A stretch of 64,000 nt of DNA, from positions 50,495-114,494 of the forward strand of contig CAILEM010000048.1 in the NCBI GenBank assembly GCA_903833215.1. The letters are read 5' to 3'. The translations under genes and the position numbers were made by a program. Shown piece after piece: positions 63,869 through 64,000 of this stretch. Position 1 is the stretch's first letter; every line of letters begins with the position of its first letter. The notes beneath the pieces are model-generated. The model worked only from the letters and a program-made list of their open reading frames with translations, searched no databases and was not told the origin of the DNA. This DNA is from an uncultured Armatimonadota bacterium. GTDB taxonomy: Bacteria; Armatimonadota; Fimbriimonadia; Fimbriimonadales; Fimbriimonadaceae.

Positions 63869-63898
63869 TTTAGTCTCTCAAATATTTGAGAGACTAAA
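63869..63898. repeat. 30-bp perfect palindrome near the tRNA gene
   Basis: The left half TTTAGTCTCTCAAAT is exactly the reverse complement of the right half, so all 30 bases are symmetrical. A copy of GTCTCTCA also lies 12 bases earlier (63861). It could be a bidirectional terminator, a regulator site or a mobile-element end. Confidence 0.7.
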
Positions 63899-63950
63899 GG
63901 CGTGTTCACCGGATAATATTAGGTGGAGCGGACCCTTTAGGTTCAAAAAC

Positions 63951-64000
63951 TGGAGCCCTCGACGAGAATCGAACCCGTGACCTCTTCTTTACCAAAGAGA
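63951..64000 (-). tRNA. tRNA-Thr (GGT), 3' part
   Basis: Reading the minus strand, the T arm ACGGG-TTCGATT-CTCGT and the 3' acceptor strand CGAGGGC are followed by T and CCA (the CCA is encoded at 63951-63953). The anticodon loop TTGGTAA gives anticodon GGT, threonine. One mismatch is visible in the anticodon stem. The D arm and 5' acceptor strand lie beyond the window edge. Confidence 0.75.

Noticed and set aside
63790..63988. TGACCTCTTCT shared by the hairpin and the tRNA as integrase attachment sites
   Set aside because: Eleven bases is short, the copy is inside a hairpin, and no integrase gene is visible in the window.

Overview
This window looks like a chromosomal segment of a diderm bacterium of the Armatimonadota, probably close to Fimbriimonas. 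That is an inference from recognised protein styles, not from a marker gene. It rests on prepilin-type proteins of the [19 protein letters not shown] type followed by a Q-A-K-L-A-A-K-K stretch, an outer-membrane porin with an N-terminal SLH domain, very long secreted repeat proteins, many TTG/GTG starts and mid-range GC.

Layout. 1-1863: the 3' end of a secreted repeat/propeller-like protein, cut by a complete IS with a DDE transposase. 1872-8618: a glycosyltransferase, then a tight plus-strand operon that I regard as the most interesting part of the window. It encodes a C39-peptidase-like lipoprotein (broken by an in-frame TAA), a DUF1573-like anchored protein, a VKOR-DsbA fusion, a small exported protein with a Gly-Gly motif followed by eight cysteines, and a pseudopilin; a sugar-nucleotide epimerase follows. 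8724-10750: a gene graveyard with a WD40 remnant, an IS3-type orfA remnant and a helicase C-terminal fragment. 10804-12129: a class V aminotransferase. 12168-21242: a complete minus-strand chemosensory operon resembling Wsp (CheR-TPR, double CheW, MCP, CheA-REC, CheB), whose last gene is a REC-PAS-histidine kinase instead of a diguanylate cyclase.

21356-28513: a PRC-barrel protein, a 56-residue membrane protein, and two copies of a prepilin plus small lipoprotein cassette. The first copy sits behind a LacI-type regulator and the second behind a GTGTA/TACAC palindrome. Between them lie a FitA-like orphan antitoxin, a cysteine-motif protein and a lipoprotein. 28868-38692: a carbohydrate region with a putative hydrolase, a GH106-type alpha-L-rhamnosidase, a GH5 enzyme and a DUF4434-like protein, with a PIN-domain toxin/antitoxin pair inserted. 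38877-56475: surface proteins. These are two divergent PQQ-propeller/Ig-repeat proteins with opposite domain order, a secreted protein of unknown role, a TPR membrane protein split by an in-frame TAG, an ice-binding-domain (DUF3494) lipoprotein and the SLH porin. A three-gene operon ending in a retropepsin-like protease lies among them.

56850-64000: secreted and membrane proteins of unknown role (one with SHOCT), a HEPN-like gene with a small overlapping partner, a DUF6398-like protein, and a helix-turn-helix/nucleotidyltransferase pair. The pair lies behind an inverted-repeat operator and next to a tRNA-Thr 3' end, which suggests an accessory island at a tRNA. Three reading frames in the window are interrupted by single stops of three different kinds (TAA, TGA, TAG). 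Since all three also end intact genes here, gene decay or assembly error is likelier than recoding.
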